In this document: one piece after another, positions 8,901-16,744 of the stretch
How positions within the stretch are numbered: the stretch's first letter is position 1
Layout of the letters: the number at the start of each line of letters is the position of its first letter
Assembly: GCA_964246985.1 (NCBI GenBank)
Contig: CAXTSE010000009.1
Location: 1-64,000 of the forward strand
Direction: 5' to 3'
Source of the DNA: CAXTSE01 sp964246985
GTDB lineage: Bacteria; Actinomycetota; Actinomycetes; Actinomycetales; Microbacteriaceae
DNA length: 64,000 nt
Position numbers and translations under genes: made by a program
Notes under the pieces: model-generated
What the model was told of the DNA's origin: nothing
The model's database searches: none
What the model saw: the letters and a program-made list of their open reading frames with translations, nothing else

Positions 8901-8990
8901 CGTCGCGTCGACAGGAGTCGTCGGGCTCACGCGGCGGCAGAGACCCGGAGCTGCTGAGTTGCCGACGCGACGACTCCTGTCGACGCGACG
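8901..8990. repeat. 23-bp perfect inverted repeat between convergent genes (element A)
   Basis: The arms at 8901-8923 and 8968-8990 are exact reverse complements over 23 bases, separated by 44 bases. They contain GACAGGAGTCGTCG, and the inner segment holds TGAGTTGC. It occupies the gap between the convergent alpha-glucosidase and M23 genes. It resembles elements at 15397-15452 and 30109-30196 in layout and vocabulary. It could work as a bidirectional terminator, but the length and perfection suggest a dispersed intergenic repeat. Confidence 0.75.
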
Positions 8991-9031
8991 ATTCGCAGAC
9001 GGAGTTCGGCCGGCGGAGCCGCAGCGAGCAG

Positions 9032-10153
9032 CTACTTCGCGTTGCGCTTCAGCCAGGCGAACGGGTCGACCTGCGCGCCGGCCACCCGCACCTCGAAGTG
9101 CAGGTGGTTGCCGGTGGCGACGCCGGTGCGGCCGACGAGCCCGATGAAGTCGCCCGCCTTGACGACCTGGCCGACGACGAGCGGGCTCGACCCGCGCTGC
9201 ATGTGCGCGTACAGCGACTCGACCGAGTTGCCGTCGCCCAGCAGGTTGCCGTGGTCGATGATGACGTGGTTGCCGAAACCGCCGCCGTCGTCATCGTGCG
9301 TCGCGACGACGCCATCCGCCATCGCGTAGATGGGGGCGCCCTCGCCGGGCACGAAGTCGAGTCCCATGTGGATGCTCGAGCACGCCTGGCACGGAGCGGC
9401 GCGCTCGCCGAAGCCCGAGCTGATCGGCACGGTGTACGGGAAGGGCCAGCGGATCACGCCGCCGTTCGCCACGTAGCTGTAGTCGCGCGTGCCGTACTGC
9501 TGCACGAGCATCTGCGCCCACGACGTCACCGAGTAGTCGTCGCGAGCAGCGGGCGCACCCGCGACCTCGGCGCCGACGGCGACCGACTGCGTGTCGGCAT
9601 CCGCCGACACGACCGTGGAGGACGTGGAGGTCGCCGGGGCGTCCGACGCGGCGGGGCCGAAGGCGTTGGCCGGCACCGACATCCCGATGGCGAGCGCGCC
9701 GGCGAAGAGCATGGCGCCGAGAGACAGCAGGCGGGAGCCGATCGTGCGGGCACGCGCGGCACGCCTCTGCGCCGCGCGCTCGCGAGCCGACGGCGTGCGG
9801 GCGATGGCGGGGCGCGGGGTGCGCGAACGGGGTGCGGTGGGCGCCGATCCAGCTGTGCCCGTTCCGCCCTTCGGTCGAGCCGCCGCCAGCGCGGACGCGC
9901 GCTCTGCCTCGCGGATGGCACGACGCGACGTGTGGGCCGCCGCGGCGTCGGCCCCGGTCGGCGTCACCTCGACGGACGCGATGGGAGCGAGCGCAACGGG
10001 CGCGGGCACCGCGGCGACGACCACGGCGTCGGTCGGTGCGGGTGCGACGAGGGCGGGTGATCCGGCGGGCGGCGCGGCGAATCCGAGCAGCTCGAGCACG
10101 GCGGCTTCGTCGCTGGATGCGTCGACGCGGCGGGGCGGATCAGAATGCGTCAT
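9032..10153 (-). CDS. M23 family metallopeptidase with long N-terminal region
   Basis: A 373-residue cell-wall peptidase. Residues 1-135 are a low-complexity Ala/Pro/Arg cytoplasmic stretch, followed by one hydrophobic segment (about 140-166, ending VPANAFG) and then a C-terminal LytM/M23 domain. Zinc ligands are seen in HMGLDF and HLHFE, the family's HxxxD...HxH pattern. The protein is probably membrane-anchored or exported and cleaves or regulates peptidoglycan cross-links. It is a paralogue of the next M23 gene, with nearly the same catalytic domain. The start ATG overlaps nothing; the 243 bp upstream may hold a structured leader. Confidence 0.88.
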   Translation of the reverse strand: MTHSDPPRRVDASSDEAAVLELLGFAAPPAGSPALVAPAPTDAVVVAAVPAPVALAPIASVEVTPTGADAAAAHTSRRAIREAERASALAAARPKGGTGTAGSAPTAPRSRTPRPAIARTPSARERAAQRRAARARTIGSRLLSLGAMLFAGALAIGMSVPANAFGPAASDAPATSTSSTVVSADADTQSVAVGAEVAGAPAARDDYSVTSWAQMLVQQYGTRDYSYVANGGVIRWPFPYTVPISSGFGERAAPCQACSSIHMGLDFVPGEGAPIYAMADGVVATHDDDGGGFGNHVIIDHGNLLGDGNSVESLYAHMQRGSSPLVVGQVVKAGDFIGLVGRTGVATGNHLHFEVRVAGAQVDPFAWLKRNAK

Positions 10154-10396
10154 ACGTCAGCGGGCCTCGTCTGCAGCGATCTGGGCGCACCATGCCGTCG
10201 TTATGGGACGGGGCATGGGACTCCTCGACGCTGCGCACATCGCCAGCGTGGATCTTCGGGTTTCACGAGCGGTGCGGTGGCTCCGGTCGGATACGAACAG
10301 CTCAATGTTAACGAATCGGCAACGGCCTGGCCACCCCGCATCCGGGTCGCATGTGCGACTTCGGCCTGGATGCTGGGCAGAACGGGGCGAAACTCG
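10154..10396 (-). other. 243-bp leader between two M23 genes
   Basis: No coding frame is convincing. On the minus strand it contains a hairpin (CCATGCC...GGCATGG) about 40 bases before the M23 start and a run reading CGGAGCCACCGCACCG followed by GTGAAACCC. M23 and resuscitation-factor genes in actinobacteria are often preceded by a c-di-AMP (ydaO) riboswitch, and this run is faintly similar, but key ydaO words such as GGGGAACC and GGGTGAATC are missing. I therefore record only a possibly structured leader. Confidence 0.3.
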
Positions 10397-11119
10397 TTAC
10401 TGCGCGTTGGCCTTCAGCCACAGGAACGGGTCGACCTGCACGTCTTCGAGCAGCAGTTCGAAGTGCAGGTGGATTCCCGTCGCGGTCCCCGTGCTGCCGA
10501 CCAGGCCGATGAAGTCGCCCGCCTTCACGGTCTGCCCGACGGCCAGCGGCACCGATCCGTGCTGCATGTGGGCGTACAGGGTGGTCACGTTGGCACCGTC
10601 GCCCATCAGGTTGCCGTGGTCGATGTAGACGTGGTTTCCGTACCCGTAGGCGTCGTCCTGGCTGAGCTTCACGACTCCATCGGCGATCGCGTAGATCGGG
10701 GAGTTGTTGGGCGGCTGGAAGTCGAGCCCCATGTGCATGCTCGAGCAGCCCTGGCAGGGCGCGGCGCGCTCGCCGTAGCCCGAGCTGATGGGCACCTCGA
10801 CCGGGAACGGCCAGCGGATGCGTCCCCCGCTCGCCGCGTACCGGTAGTCGCGCGTCCCGTACTTCTGCACCAGCATCTGCGACCACGACAGCACGTCGTA
10901 GCCGTCGCGGGCGGCGGTCCCGGCGGCGACATCGGGCGAGACCACGATGCTCTGCGCGACGGGCTCTCCGGCGACCCGCGCATCCACCCGCTCGGATGCG
11001 TTGGCCGCGTCGTTCATGGCCGGACCGTACGCGCTGGCCGGCAGCGACATCCCGATGAACAGCGCCGCGGCGAGGGTCATGGCGCCGGCCGGCAGAAGGC
11101 GTGACGTCAGGGAGGGCAT
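10397..11119 (-). CDS. secreted M23 family metallopeptidase
   Basis: A 240-residue peptidase with a signal peptide (residues 1-30, hydrophobic run ending MSLPASAYG) and a C-terminal M23 domain: GYGERAAPCQGC, HMGLDFQ, and HLHFE. It is a shorter paralogue of the preceding M23 gene: the same cysteine pair motif and near-identical catalytic core, without the long cytoplasmic extension. A good ribosome binding site (AGGGAGG) lies nine bases before ATG. The 5' UTR contains a TCCGCG / CGCGGA hairpin and a TACGAT -10 about 50 bases upstream. Likely role: peptidoglycan hydrolysis during growth or division. Confidence 0.9.
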   Translation of the reverse strand: MPSLTSRLLPAGAMTLAAALFIGMSLPASAYGPAMNDAANASERVDARVAGEPVAQSIVVSPDVAAGTAARDGYDVLSWSQMLVQKYGTRDYRYAASGGRIRWPFPVEVPISSGYGERAAPCQGCSSMHMGLDFQPPNNSPIYAIADGVVKLSQDDAYGYGNHVYIDHGNLMGDGANVTTLYAHMQHGSVPLAVGQTVKAGDFIGLVGSTGTATGIHLHFELLLEDVQVDPFLWLKANAQ

Positions 11120-11209
11120 GCGCCTGACCTCCCTGGTTCCGCGTTGGGGGGCGCGGAGACGAACCCCGTCATCGTAGCCAAGGAGGGGCCGCGGGGGCTA
11201 GGGCGGCCC

Positions 11210-12061
11210 TCAGCTCGAGTACGACGCGGGCAGACCCGGCGTCACGCCCAGCGCGACCAGCTCGGCCTCCAGCCGTGCGGCGAGCACGGGCTCGGCCACC
11301 AGGATGAAGTCGCGACTGGCGCGTGCATCCCCGAGGCCCTTGACCACCGCGCCCGCCTCCGTGGCGACCAGCGCGCCGGCGGCGTGGTCCCAGGGGCTGA
11401 GCGTGCGCTCGAAGTAGGCGTCGGTGCGCCCGTCGGCCACGTAGCAGATGTCGAGCGACGCGACCCCGAGCCGACGGATGTCGCGCACCTGCGGCAGCAG
11501 CCGCGCGATGACGTCGCCCTGCTGCGCGCGCATCGCCGAGTCGTAAGCGAACCCCGTGGAGACGAGCGCCTGCGACAGGTCGACCGGGTCGGCCACGTGC
11601 AGCCGGCGGGGCGACGCGGTCGGCGTCGCCGCGACGTGCGATCCGCCGCCCGCCTCGGCCGTGAACGTCTCGCCACTGACCGGGTTGACGACGACCCCCG
11701 CGAGCGCCGACCAGGTGAGCGGGTCGGGGTCGCCCTGCACGACCGCGATGCTGACCGCGTAGTGCGGGATCCCGTAGAGGTAGTTGACGGTGCCGTCGAT
11801 CGGGTCGACCACCCAGGTGAGTCCGCTGGTGCCTCCGGATGCGCCGCCCTCCTCGCCGAGGATCGCGTCATCGGGGCGCGCGTCGGCCAGCCGTCCGCGG
11901 ATCAGCAGCTCGACCTCCTTGTCGGCCTTCGTCACCACGTCGGTCAGCGTCGACTTCGTGTCGGCGACCGTCACCCCCTCGCTGCGGCGGAGCGCCGCGA
12001 GCGCCCCCGCCTCGAGCGCGATGGAGCGGGCCAGGTCGAGCAGATGCGCGGTGGAGGTCAC
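11210..12061 (-). CDS. inositol monophosphatase family protein
   Basis: A 283-residue Mg-dependent phosphatase of the IMPase/FIG superfamily. Metal-binding motifs are visible: LGEEGG (Glu70/71), WVVDPIDGT (86-91), and SPWDHAAGALVATEAG near 210-225. Substrates could be myo-inositol-1-phosphate, histidinol phosphate or 3'-phosphoadenosine phosphate. The GTG start at 12061 is chosen because family homology begins right after it; upstream frame sequence is antisense to the DUF4397 gene. Confidence 0.88.
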   Translation of the reverse strand: MTSTAHLLDLARSIALEAGALAALRRSEGVTVADTKSTLTDVVTKADKEVELLIRGRLADARPDDAILGEEGGASGGTSGLTWVVDPIDGTVNYLYGIPHYAVSIAVVQGDPDPLTWSALAGVVVNPVSGETFTAEAGGGSHVAATPTASPRRLHVADPVDLSQALVSTGFAYDSAMRAQQGDVIARLLPQVRDIRRLGVASLDICYVADGRTDAYFERTLSPWDHAAGALVATEAGAVVKGLGDARASRDFILVAEPVLAARLEAELVALGVTPGLPASYSS

Positions 12062-12079
12062 GCGCCCTAGCCAATCACG

Positions 12080-12106
12080 AAACTTTTTTGGTCCGACCGC
12101 ATCCAA
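12080..12106 (+). promoter_or_regulatory. possible ECF-type promoter of the surface operon
   Basis: AAACTTTTTT followed after about 14 bases by CATCCA lies 67 bp ahead of the DUF4397 start. The spacing and the AAC-type -35 resemble ECF sigma promoters, and an ECF sigma with its anti-sigma closes this operon, so autoregulation is plausible. This is a weak match judged by eye. Confidence 0.3.
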
Positions 12107-12172
12107 AGCGCACCCTCGGCCGGAAGTAGTTCTCGTAGGGCGATCCGCGCCCACTTCCCTGAGGAGGACCTC

Positions 12173-12994
12173 GTGCGTCACAAGATTCTTGCCGGACTCG
12201 CTGCCGGCTTCATCGCAGCCGTGGGGGTGGCGGTGCCTGCCCAGGCCATCTCGCCCACCACCGCTGACCTGTACGTGCTCCACGCCGTTCCCGACCTGCC
12301 CGTCGACGTGTACGTGAACGGCGCCCTGCTGCTCGAGAACTTCCAGCCCGGCACCCTGACCGACCCGCTCGACCTGGCCGCCGGCGACTACGAGGTCGCC
12401 ATCACGACCGTGGGCGGCGACCCGGCCGCTCCGGCGATCGGCCCGGTCACGCTCACGCTGGCCGCCAACACGAGCTACACGGCGGTGGCCCACCTCGCCG
12501 AGAACGGCGACCCGACCGCGACGCTGTTCACGAACGACCTGAGCCAGATCCCCGCCGGCCAGGGCAAGCTGACGGTGCGCCACACCGCCGCCGCGCCCAC
12601 CGTCGACATCCTCGCCAACGGCGCACCCGCGTTCACAGGACTGACGAACCCGGCCGAGCAGAAGGCCAACCTCCCGGTCGGCACCATCTCGGCCGCGGTC
12701 GCCCCGACGGGCACCACCACCCCGGTGATCGGCCCGGCCGACGTCGCGATCCAGGAGGGCGTCAACACGATCGTCTACGCCTGGGGCTCGCTCGACGACG
12801 ACAACCTCGACCTGGCCGTGCAGACCATCGGTGGCCTGCACTCCAACCCGGGCGGCGTGCCGTCCGGTTCGGCCGGCCTGGCCGCCGACCCCGACCCCGC
12901 CCTCGTGGCGTGGACCGTGGCCGGCATGATCGCCCTGCTCGGTGCGGCTGCTGCCGCCACCGTGCGGATGCGCTCGCGCCAGTCCGAGAACTGA
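12173..12994 (+). CDS. secreted DUF4397 domain protein with C-terminal membrane anchor
   Basis: A 273-residue exported protein: signal peptide 1-25 (ending VPAQA), two Ig-like DUF4397 halves (LYVLHAVPDLPVDVYVNG near 32-50 and LTVRHTAAAPTVDILANG near 133-150), then a linker, a hydrophobic segment (about 245-265) and a basic tail RMRSRQSEN. The C-terminus looks like a sortase sorting signal, but it has LAADP instead of LPXTG. It starts at GTG with a strong GGAGG eight bases upstream. The first gene of an operon with a sortase-like lipoprotein, ECF sigma and anti-sigma; the product may be the sortase substrate (inference). Confidence 0.85.
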   Translation: MRHKILAGLAAGFIAAVGVAVPAQAISPTTADLYVLHAVPDLPVDVYVNGALLLENFQPGTLTDPLDLAAGDYEVAITTVGGDPAAPAIGPVTLTLAANTSYTAVAHLAENGDPTATLFTNDLSQIPAGQGKLTVRHTAAAPTVDILANGAPAFTGLTNPAEQKANLPVGTISAAVAPTGTTTPVIGPADVAIQEGVNTIVYAWGSLDDDNLDLAVQTIGGLHSNPGGVPSGSAGLAADPDPALVAWTVAGMIALLGAAAAATVRMRSRQSEN

Positions 12995-13059
12995 TCACCC
13001 TGCAGTAGGAACCACAGCACTCTGCATCACGCTCTGAGCACCACCGGAAGGACGAGGAC

Positions 13060-13677
13060 ATGTTCCACAGAATCGCGATAGCGGCTGCGGCCCTCGTCCT
13101 TCTGGCGGGCTGCGCGACCACGGTCGAGCAGCCCGCCGCCGCCCCGAGCCCGACCCCCACCTCGACGCCGGAGAGCTTCGGTGTCGAGGTGGGGACGCAG
13201 AGCGCCGGCCTCGAGCCGGTGCGCGCCGCCGTCCCCCCTGTGCGGGTTCAGGTGGCAACCGCCGGAGTCGACGTCAGCGTCGAGCCCGTCGGTGTCCTCT
13301 CGGACGGCAACATGGAGCTTCCCGCCGATCCCGCCGTCGCGGGGTGGTACGAGTACGGCTCCGACCCCGGGAGCGAGGCGGGCACCACGGTCGTCGCCGC
13401 TCACGTCGACTCCCTCAAATACGGACTGGGACCGTTCTCGAAGCTCAAGAACGTCCCCGCCGGCACGATCATCACCGTCACGACATCCGACGGTGCCGCC
13501 CACGACTACGCCGTCGAGTCGGTGCAGAGCATCCTCAAGACGGAGCTGCCGATCGACCAGATCTTCGACCGCGACAGTGCGCCACGTCTGACATTGATCA
13601 CGTGCGGTGGCCAGTTCGACTCCGGCACCGGCCATTACACCGACAACATCGTCCTGACGGCGGTTCCGGTAGCCTGA
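13060..13677 (+). CDS. class F-like sortase lipoprotein
   Basis: A 205-residue protein with a lipobox LLAGC (Cys18), a Pro/Thr-rich linker (25-40) and a sortase domain. The catalytic pair is visible: His115 in VVAAHVDS and Cys182 in TLITCGG. Sortases cleave a sorting signal and transfer the protein to the cell wall. The Arg expected near the last strand is not obvious: the text there reads GHYTDNIVL. Being a lipoprotein rather than having an N-terminal TM anchor is a variation. It lies 65 bp after the DUF4397 gene, and the sigma gene follows without a gap. Confidence 0.82.
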   Translation: MFHRIAIAAAALVLLAGCATTVEQPAAAPSPTPTSTPESFGVEVGTQSAGLEPVRAAVPPVRVQVATAGVDVSVEPVGVLSDGNMELPADPAVAGWYEYGSDPGSEAGTTVVAAHVDSLKYGLGPFSKLKNVPAGTIITVTTSDGAAHDYAVESVQSILKTELPIDQIFDRDSAPRLTLITCGGQFDSGTGHYTDNIVLTAVPVA

Positions 13678-13703
13678 TGGGCCGCCATCGCTACGATGGC
13701 CGG

Positions 13704-14270
13704 GTGACCACGGCCGATCACGACGACGCCGAAGAGCGGTACGCTGCCGCTTTCGCGGCGGGCGATGAGGCGGCCCTGGCCTGGGTCTATCAGCGCTGGT
13801 CGCCCCTGATCCATACGCTCGCTCTCCGGTCGCTCGGGGACGTCGGAGACGCGGAGGACGTGACGCAGAAGACGTTCGTGGCTGCCTGGACCAGCCGCAC
13901 CCGCTACGACCCCGACCGCGCCCGGATCTCGACCTGGCTGGTGGCGATCGCCAAGAACAAGATCGCCGACACGCACGAGGCGCGTGCCCGCATCCGCCGA
14001 CTGCAGGAGCAGCTCACCCCGATCGCGCGACCCGACGACTGGGTGATCGACGCACCCGACCTCGCCGACACCCTGCTGATGGCCGACGAGATCGCCCAGC
14101 TCGAACCCGACGCGCAGCGCGTGATGCGACTGGCGTTCTACGACGACCTGACACACAACGAGATAGCCGCCCGCCTCGAACTCCCTCTGGGCACGGTGAA
14201 GAGCCATATCCGCCGCAGCCTGCAGCGGATGCGCACACGACTGGAGGTGACCTATGCACGTCGACCCTGA
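13704..14270 (+). CDS. ECF RNA polymerase sigma factor
   Basis: A 188-residue sigma-70 family protein with region 2 (about 10-75: LAWVYQRWSPLIHTLALRS, GDAEDVTQKTFVAAW) and region 4 (about 125-180: AQRVMRLAFYDDLTHNEIAA, LPLGTVKSHIRRSLQRMR). The style is SigK-like. Start: an ATG at 13677 overlaps the sortase stop, but TACGAT lies exactly six bases before the GTG at 13704, a leaderless promoter arrangement, so I prefer 13704; the upstream ATG would add nine residues. It overlaps the anti-sigma gene by 17 bases, consistent with coupled translation. Confidence 0.9.
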   Translation: MTTADHDDAEERYAAAFAAGDEAALAWVYQRWSPLIHTLALRSLGDVGDAEDVTQKTFVAAWTSRTRYDPDRARISTWLVAIAKNKIADTHEARARIRRLQEQLTPIARPDDWVIDAPDLADTLLMADEIAQLEPDAQRVMRLAFYDDLTHNEIAARLELPLGTVKSHIRRSLQRMRTRLEVTYARRP

Positions 14271-14991
14271 CACGCTCGCTCTGCTGGCTCTCGGTGAACG
14301 GGTGGCCGACGATGCCAGCCAGGCTCATCTCGCCTCGTGCCCCGAGTGCGCGGCAGACCTCCGGAAGCTCTCCGAGGCGGTCGCCATCGGGCGGTCCACC
14401 CTCGACGCAGGGGAGCTCATCGATCCCGCACCACGGGTGTGGGACCGCATCAGCGAGGAGCTGGGCATCCAGCACGACCTGCCGGCGGAGCGGGGCGACG
14501 ATTCCCGCCGCCGACGCCGCGGGACGGTCACCGATCTCTCCACGCGGCGTCGCAGTCGGTGGATCGGCGTCGCCGCCGTGGCCGCCGCCGCCGCGGTCGT
14601 CACCACCGTCGGGGTGGTCGCCTGGCAGACCGGGCAGGCCGATGCTCCGACGGTCGAGGCCACGGCCACGCTGGAGGCGTTCCCCGGCTGGGCGGGCGCG
14701 GGAGGCGATGCCGTGCTCGAGCGCCGAGCCGACGGATCGCGCGTCGTGCGCATCGATGTCAGCACCGACACCGTTGGCGACGACTACGTGGAGGCCTGGC
14801 TCATCGCATCCGACGGGGAGGGCCTCGTGAGCCTCGGCACCATCGCCGGGACCAGCGGCACCTTCGCGGTGCCGGACGGCCTCGATCTGGCCGTGTACGA
14901 CCTGGTCGACGTCTCGGCCGAGCCCTTCGATGGAGACCCCGCCCACTCGGGCGACTCGATCGCGCGCGGAGAGCTGACCAGCAGGTCCTGA
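14254..14991 (+). CDS. zinc-containing anti-sigma factor (RskA-like)
   Basis: A 245-residue membrane protein. The N-terminus carries the ZAS zinc motif HxxxCxxC (His25, Cys29, Cys32 in AHLASCPECAADL), which binds the partner sigma. A single TM segment spans about 103-124, and the outside C-terminal domain (130-245) resembles the anti-sigma-K/RskA domain (EAWLIASDGEGLVSLG). It would hold the ECF sigma until released by proteolysis. It probably controls the operon encoding the DUF4397 protein and the sortase. Confidence 0.9.
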   Translation: MHVDPDTLALLALGERVADDASQAHLASCPECAADLRKLSEAVAIGRSTLDAGELIDPAPRVWDRISEELGIQHDLPAERGDDSRRRRRGTVTDLSTRRRSRWIGVAAVAAAAAVVTTVGVVAWQTGQADAPTVEATATLEAFPGWAGAGGDAVLERRADGSRVVRIDVSTDTVGDDYVEAWLIASDGEGLVSLGTIAGTSGTFAVPDGLDLAVYDLVDVSAEPFDGDPAHSGDSIARGELTSRS

Positions 14992-15099
14992 CACCGCGAA
15001 TTATAGCGGCTCGCAATCGACCGGCGCAACGCCCTTTTCAGGTTGCCGGAACCGGGGCTACGGTGCGCCGGGCGGCTGGTTACCGCCCTTCACCCCTGC

Positions 15100-15140
15100 G
15101 CTGGCGGTCGCGGTCTCCCTGATTCGGCCCGACCGCCAGC
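15100..15140. repeat. 11-bp inverted repeat in a 239-bp gap
   Basis: The arms GCTGGCGGTCG (15100-15110) and CGACCGCCAGC (15130-15140) are exact reverse complements with a 19-base loop. It sits in the non-coding gap between the anti-sigma gene and tRNA-Tyr. It may end transcription of the sigma operon, although no U tract follows. The rest of 14992-15193 shows nothing I can name. Confidence 0.5.
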
Positions 15141-15193
15141 TCTCGGGGCCTCGGCCAGCGGAGCGATGCGACCGCGCTCGTATCGCGGAGCGG

Positions 15194-15218
15194 GAGCGCC
15201 GCAGAGGCGGCGGCGCTC
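15194..15218 (-). terminator. hairpin downstream of tRNA-Tyr
   Basis: A perfect 9-bp stem GAGCGCCGC / GCGGCGCTC with a 7-base loop begins 12 bases past the 3' end of tRNA-Tyr on the minus strand. There is no U run, so termination strength is uncertain. Confidence 0.45.
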
Positions 15219-15230
15219 AATCAAACACAG

Positions 15231-15312
15231 TGGCGAGTGAGGGATTCGAACCCCCGAATGCAGAGCAGTCTGATTTACAGTCAGATCCCTTTGGCCGCTT
15301 GGGTAACTCGCC
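15231..15312 (-). tRNA. tRNA-Tyr (GTA)
   Basis: An 82-nt class II tRNA on the minus strand: acceptor GGCGAGT pairs with ACTCGCC, anticodon loop CTGTAAA in GATCTGA...TCAGAC stem, a long variable arm, T-loop GGTTCGAATCC, discriminator A. Anticodon GTA gives Tyr. Confidence 0.94.
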
Positions 15313-15396
15313 GGGGCGCACCCGCCCGATGGATCGCACCGACCGAAGACGCTCGTCAATGGTACAAGGTGCGAGGGCGGGCGCCGACCATCTGGT

Positions 15397-15452
15397 GAGT
15401 TGCGTTCCTCGGCGAGTGCGGGAGCGTCGAGACCCGCAGAAGGACGCAACTC
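15397..15452. repeat. imperfect inverted repeat at the lytic transglycosylase 3' end (element B)
   Basis: GAGTTGCGTTCCT (15397-15409) and AGGACGCAACTC (15441-15452) pair with one bulged base; a smaller TGCGGG/CCCGCA stem sits in the loop. The right arm runs over the stop codon of the transglycosylase gene. TGAGTTGC also occurs in element A, and the overall layout is like elements A and C. Confidence 0.55.
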
Positions 15453-16230
15453 AGGGGCCCGCGTCAGCCATCGCATCCGTGTACGACACCGCGAACCCCG
15501 CCACGGTCGCGAGGTACTCGTCCGTGCCGTTGTACGCGGCGATCGCGGCGCGCCAGCCCGTCTCGGTGTCCATGTCGATCGACGAGCGGCACAGGTAGTT
15601 GGCGGCGGCGGTCACCGCGTCGTCCATGTTCTGCGGGTCCTCGACCCCGTCCCCGTTCGCATCGACGTGCCAGTTGCGCCAGGTCTGCGGGATCAGCTGC
15701 ATCGGGCCGACCGCCCGGTCGATGGTCGCGTCGCCGTCGATCGCTCCCCCGTCGCTGTCCGGGATGTTCGCCGTCGTGATGCCGTCGAGGGCGATCCCGA
15801 TGATCGGGGGCGTGACCGTGCCGTCCTCGCCGATGCGCGATCCGTCATGCCGGCCGTGGTCGCTCTCGGTCGCGCCCACGCCGGCGAGCGTCGTCCACGA
15901 GAGTCGGCACTGGGGCATCTGCTGCGCCTTGACGAGCGCCGCCGCCGCGTACGCGGACACGGCGCGCACCGGGATGCCGGTGGCCGCACTCGCAGACTCC
16001 GCCCAGTCCGCGTCCACCAGGCCCACGAGACCGGGGCCCGGAGTCGCGGACGCGACCGGAGGCACGGCGGGCGGCGCCCACGAGTAGGTGGGCGCGACCG
16101 CCTCGGGGCTGGTCTCGACAGGCTCGACCGACGCGGGGCGCGGGGCGAAGACCAGCACGATCAGCGCCACGATCACCCCGAGGCCGAGCAGTGTCCCGAC
16201 GACGGCGGTGACGATCGACGCGGGCCGCAT
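15451..16230 (-). CDS. lytic murein transglycosylase (SLT domain)
   Basis: A 259-residue membrane-anchored enzyme: hydrophobic N-terminal anchor (about 5-30), a Pro/Ala-rich linker, then an SLT domain with the catalytic Glu in GVGATESDHG, the VGPMQLIPQTW motif, a DANGDGVEDPQN loop often seen in the actinobacterial SLT family, and AAIAAYNGTDEYL. It cleaves glycan strands to 1,6-anhydro products. The ATG at 16230 is preferred over an upstream TTG because TAGAAC lies six bases before it, sharing a bidirectional promoter with yajQ. Confidence 0.87.
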   Translation of the reverse strand: MRPASIVTAVVGTLLGLGVIVALIVLVFAPRPASVEPVETSPEAVAPTYSWAPPAVPPVASATPGPGLVGLVDADWAESASAATGIPVRAVSAYAAAALVKAQQMPQCRLSWTTLAGVGATESDHGRHDGSRIGEDGTVTPPIIGIALDGITTANIPDSDGGAIDGDATIDRAVGPMQLIPQTWRNWHVDANGDGVEDPQNMDDAVTAAANYLCRSSIDMDTETGWRAAIAAYNGTDEYLATVAGFAVSYTDAMADAGP

Positions 16231-16236
16231 CCGCAA

Positions 16237-16246
16237 GTTCTAGCAT
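16237..16246. promoter_or_regulatory. back-to-back leaderless -10 boxes for the transglycosylase and YajQ genes
   Basis: On the plus strand TAGCAT (16241-16246) is six bases before the yajQ ATG; on the minus strand TAGAAC (16242-16237) is six bases before the transglycosylase ATG. The two hexamers share the same TA dinucleotide, and the start codons are 22 bases apart. Only one polymerase could occupy the site at a time. Confidence 0.55.
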
Positions 16247-16252
16247 GGCCCC

Positions 16253-16741
16253 ATGGCAGATTCCTCTTTCGACATCGTCAGCAAGGTCGACCCGATGGAG
16301 ACGCAGAACGCTCTCTCGCAGGCTCAGAAGGAGATCGCGCAGCGGTACGACTTCAAGAACGTGGGGGCGTCGATCGAGTTCAGCGGCGAGAAGATCCTGC
16401 TGAAGGCGAACGCCGAGGAGCGCGTCAAGGCGGTGCTCGAGGTGTTCGAGCAGAAGCTCATCAAGCGCGGGATCTCGCTGCGCTCGCTCGATGCGGGTGC
16501 GCCGTTCGCGAGCGGCAAGGAGTACCGCATCGAGGCGAAGATCAAGGAAGGGATCTCGAGCGAGGACGCGAAGAAGATCGCCAAGATCATCCGCGACGAG
16601 GGTCCCAAGAGCATCAAGAGCCAGATCCAGGGCGACGAGCTGCGCGTGCAGTCGAAGAGCCGTGACGACCTGCAGGCGGTGATCGCGCTGCTGAAGGGCA
16701 AGGACCTGGATGTGGCGCTGCAGTTCCAGAACATGCGCTGA
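16253..16741 (+). CDS. yajQ: YajQ family nucleotide-binding protein
   Basis: A 162-residue protein of the widespread YajQ family (two ferredoxin-like domains). Characteristic stretches are SSFDIVSKVDPMETQNA at the N-terminus, QRYDFKN, SIEFSGEKILLKANAEER, and LQFQNMR at the end. Family members bind nucleotides, and some bind cyclic di-GMP. Leaderless start from the shared promoter with the transglycosylase. The cardiolipin synthase gene follows after three bases. Confidence 0.95.
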   Translation: MADSSFDIVSKVDPMETQNALSQAQKEIAQRYDFKNVGASIEFSGEKILLKANAEERVKAVLEVFEQKLIKRGISLRSLDAGAPFASGKEYRIEAKIKEGISSEDAKKIAKIIRDEGPKSIKSQIQGDELRVQSKSRDDLQAVIALLKGKDLDVALQFQNMR

Positions 16742-16744
16742 TCT

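Noticed and set aside
10154..10396. c-di-AMP (ydaO) riboswitch upstream of the M23 gene
   Set aside because: Only vague similarity; the conserved core words are missing and I cannot fold the pseudoknot by eye.
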